From NCBI GenBank assembly GCA_002316215.1, contig DCDB01000332.1, positions 1 through 5,407 on the forward strand: a stretch of 5,407 nucleotides of DNA, given 5' to 3'. Below the pieces are notes generated by a model. That model was given only the letters and a program-made list of their open reading frames with translations. It was not told the origin of the DNA and searched no databases. This DNA is from Lachnospiraceae bacterium UBA1066. Its GTDB lineage: Bacteria; Bacillota; Clostridia; Lachnospirales; Lachnospiraceae. This document shows, one piece after another, positions 5,005 through 5,407 of this stretch. Positions within the stretch are counted from its first letter, which is position 1. Each line of letters opens with the position of its first letter. A program made the position numbers and the translations under genes.

Positions 5005-5407
5005 TGAAAGTCATTTTACTGGAAGATGTTAAAACACTTGGAAAGAAGGGAGATATCGTCAAGGTTTCCGACGGCTATGCACGGAACCTTCTGTTTCCGA
5101 AAAAGCTCGGAGCCGAAGCGACGCCCAAGAATCTTAAGGATCTGGAAATGAAGAAAAAGAGCGAAGAGCATGCTGCAGCGGAAGTTCTGGCGGGCGCTAA
5201 GAAGTTTGCCGAGGATCTGGCGGCAAAGCAGGTTGTCATCCCGATTAAGGTCGGCTCTTCCGGCCGGGCGTTCGGCTCTGTCTCGACTAAGGAAATCGCC
5301 GAGGCGGCAAAAGAACAGCTGGGTATTGAAATCGATAAGAAAAAGATGCTTCTTGACGCGCCGCTCAAAGAGATCGGGGAGACAAAGGTAGAGATACGCG
5401 TGCACCC
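5004..5407 (+). CDS. rplI: 50S ribosomal protein L9 (3' end outside the window)
   Basis: L9 is a two-domain 50S protein bound near the L1 stalk base, with effects on frame maintenance. The frame is open from the ATG at 5004 to the right edge, giving 134 complete codons. It begins MKVILLEDVKTLGKKGD, then IVKVSDGYARNLLFPKKL (18-35), the conserved L9 N-domain segment; Leu29 stands where Phe or Tyr is usual. A charged connecting helix (about 41-74) follows, then the C-domain with PIKVGSSGRAFGSVSTKEI (80-98) and VEIRVH at the edge. The usual length is about 148, so roughly 14 residues are missing. The ATG shares its A with the gdpP TGA (TGATG), and AAGGAGA at 4991-4997 serves as ribosome-binding site. 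In Firmicutes the replicative helicase gene often follows; it would lie outside this window. Confidence 0.96.
   Translation, partial: MKVILLEDVKTLGKKGDIVKVSDGYARNLLFPKKLGAEATPKNLKDLEMKKKSEEHAAAEVLAGAKKFAEDLAAKQVVIPIKVGSSGRAFGSVSTKEIAEAAKEQLGIEIDKKKMLLDAPLKEIGETKVEIRVH

Noticed and set aside
5016..5405. A 129-codon minus-strand frame opposite rplI
   Set aside because: It is a shadow: the plus strand encodes unmistakable L9 in an uninterrupted frame to the window edge.

Overview
The window looks like chromosomal core-gene DNA from a Gram-positive anaerobe of the class Clostridia, most likely Lachnospiraceae or a close relative. The grounds are the Firmicutes-style order rpsF-ssb-rpsR followed by gdpP-rplI, strong AGGAGG-type Shine-Dalgarno sites, a zinc-type S18 ending in PYVQD, and a moderate GC content judged by eye. 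The taxonomic call is inference from gene content and protein style, not from a search. All genes read left to right.

Layout. (1) Bases 1-334 are the 3' end of an unidentified gene: a Ser/Thr/Gly-rich linker, one C-terminal membrane helix and a basic tail. (2) Bases 335-479 hold a good sigma-A-type promoter and a structured leader that could occlude the rpsF ribosome-binding site. (3) Bases 480-1834 are the rpsF-ssb-rpsR operon (S6, single-stranded DNA-binding protein, S18), closed by a strong intrinsic terminator at 1851-1890. S6 carries an unusual Ala/Glu-rich octapeptide-repeat tail, and SSB has a repeat-bearing linker and an acidic tip ending in one extra Ser. (4) Bases 1891-2023 are a short intergenic region with a long interrupted palindrome and a small hairpin; no convincing promoter is visible in it. 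(5) From 2024 to the right edge runs a second, tightly packed unit: a PfkB-family fructokinase-like sugar kinase, the membrane cyclic-di-AMP phosphodiesterase GdpP (4-nt ATGA overlap with the kinase), and ribosomal protein L9 (1-nt overlap with gdpP), cut off about 14 residues before its usual end.

How it fits together. The first operon makes the S6/S18 pair, which sit together on the 30S platform, together with SSB for replication and repair; this grouping is ancient in bacteria. The second unit joins a sugar kinase to c-di-AMP turnover and to L9. The gdpP-rplI pairing is the usual one in Firmicutes; the kinase in front, apparently translationally coupled to gdpP, is the less expected part.

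I see no clear sign of a previously undescribed system, mobile element, CRISPR array, tRNA or rRNA. The observations most worth following are the rpsF leader, the S6 tail, the kinase-gdpP coupling and the interrupted palindrome upstream of the kinase.
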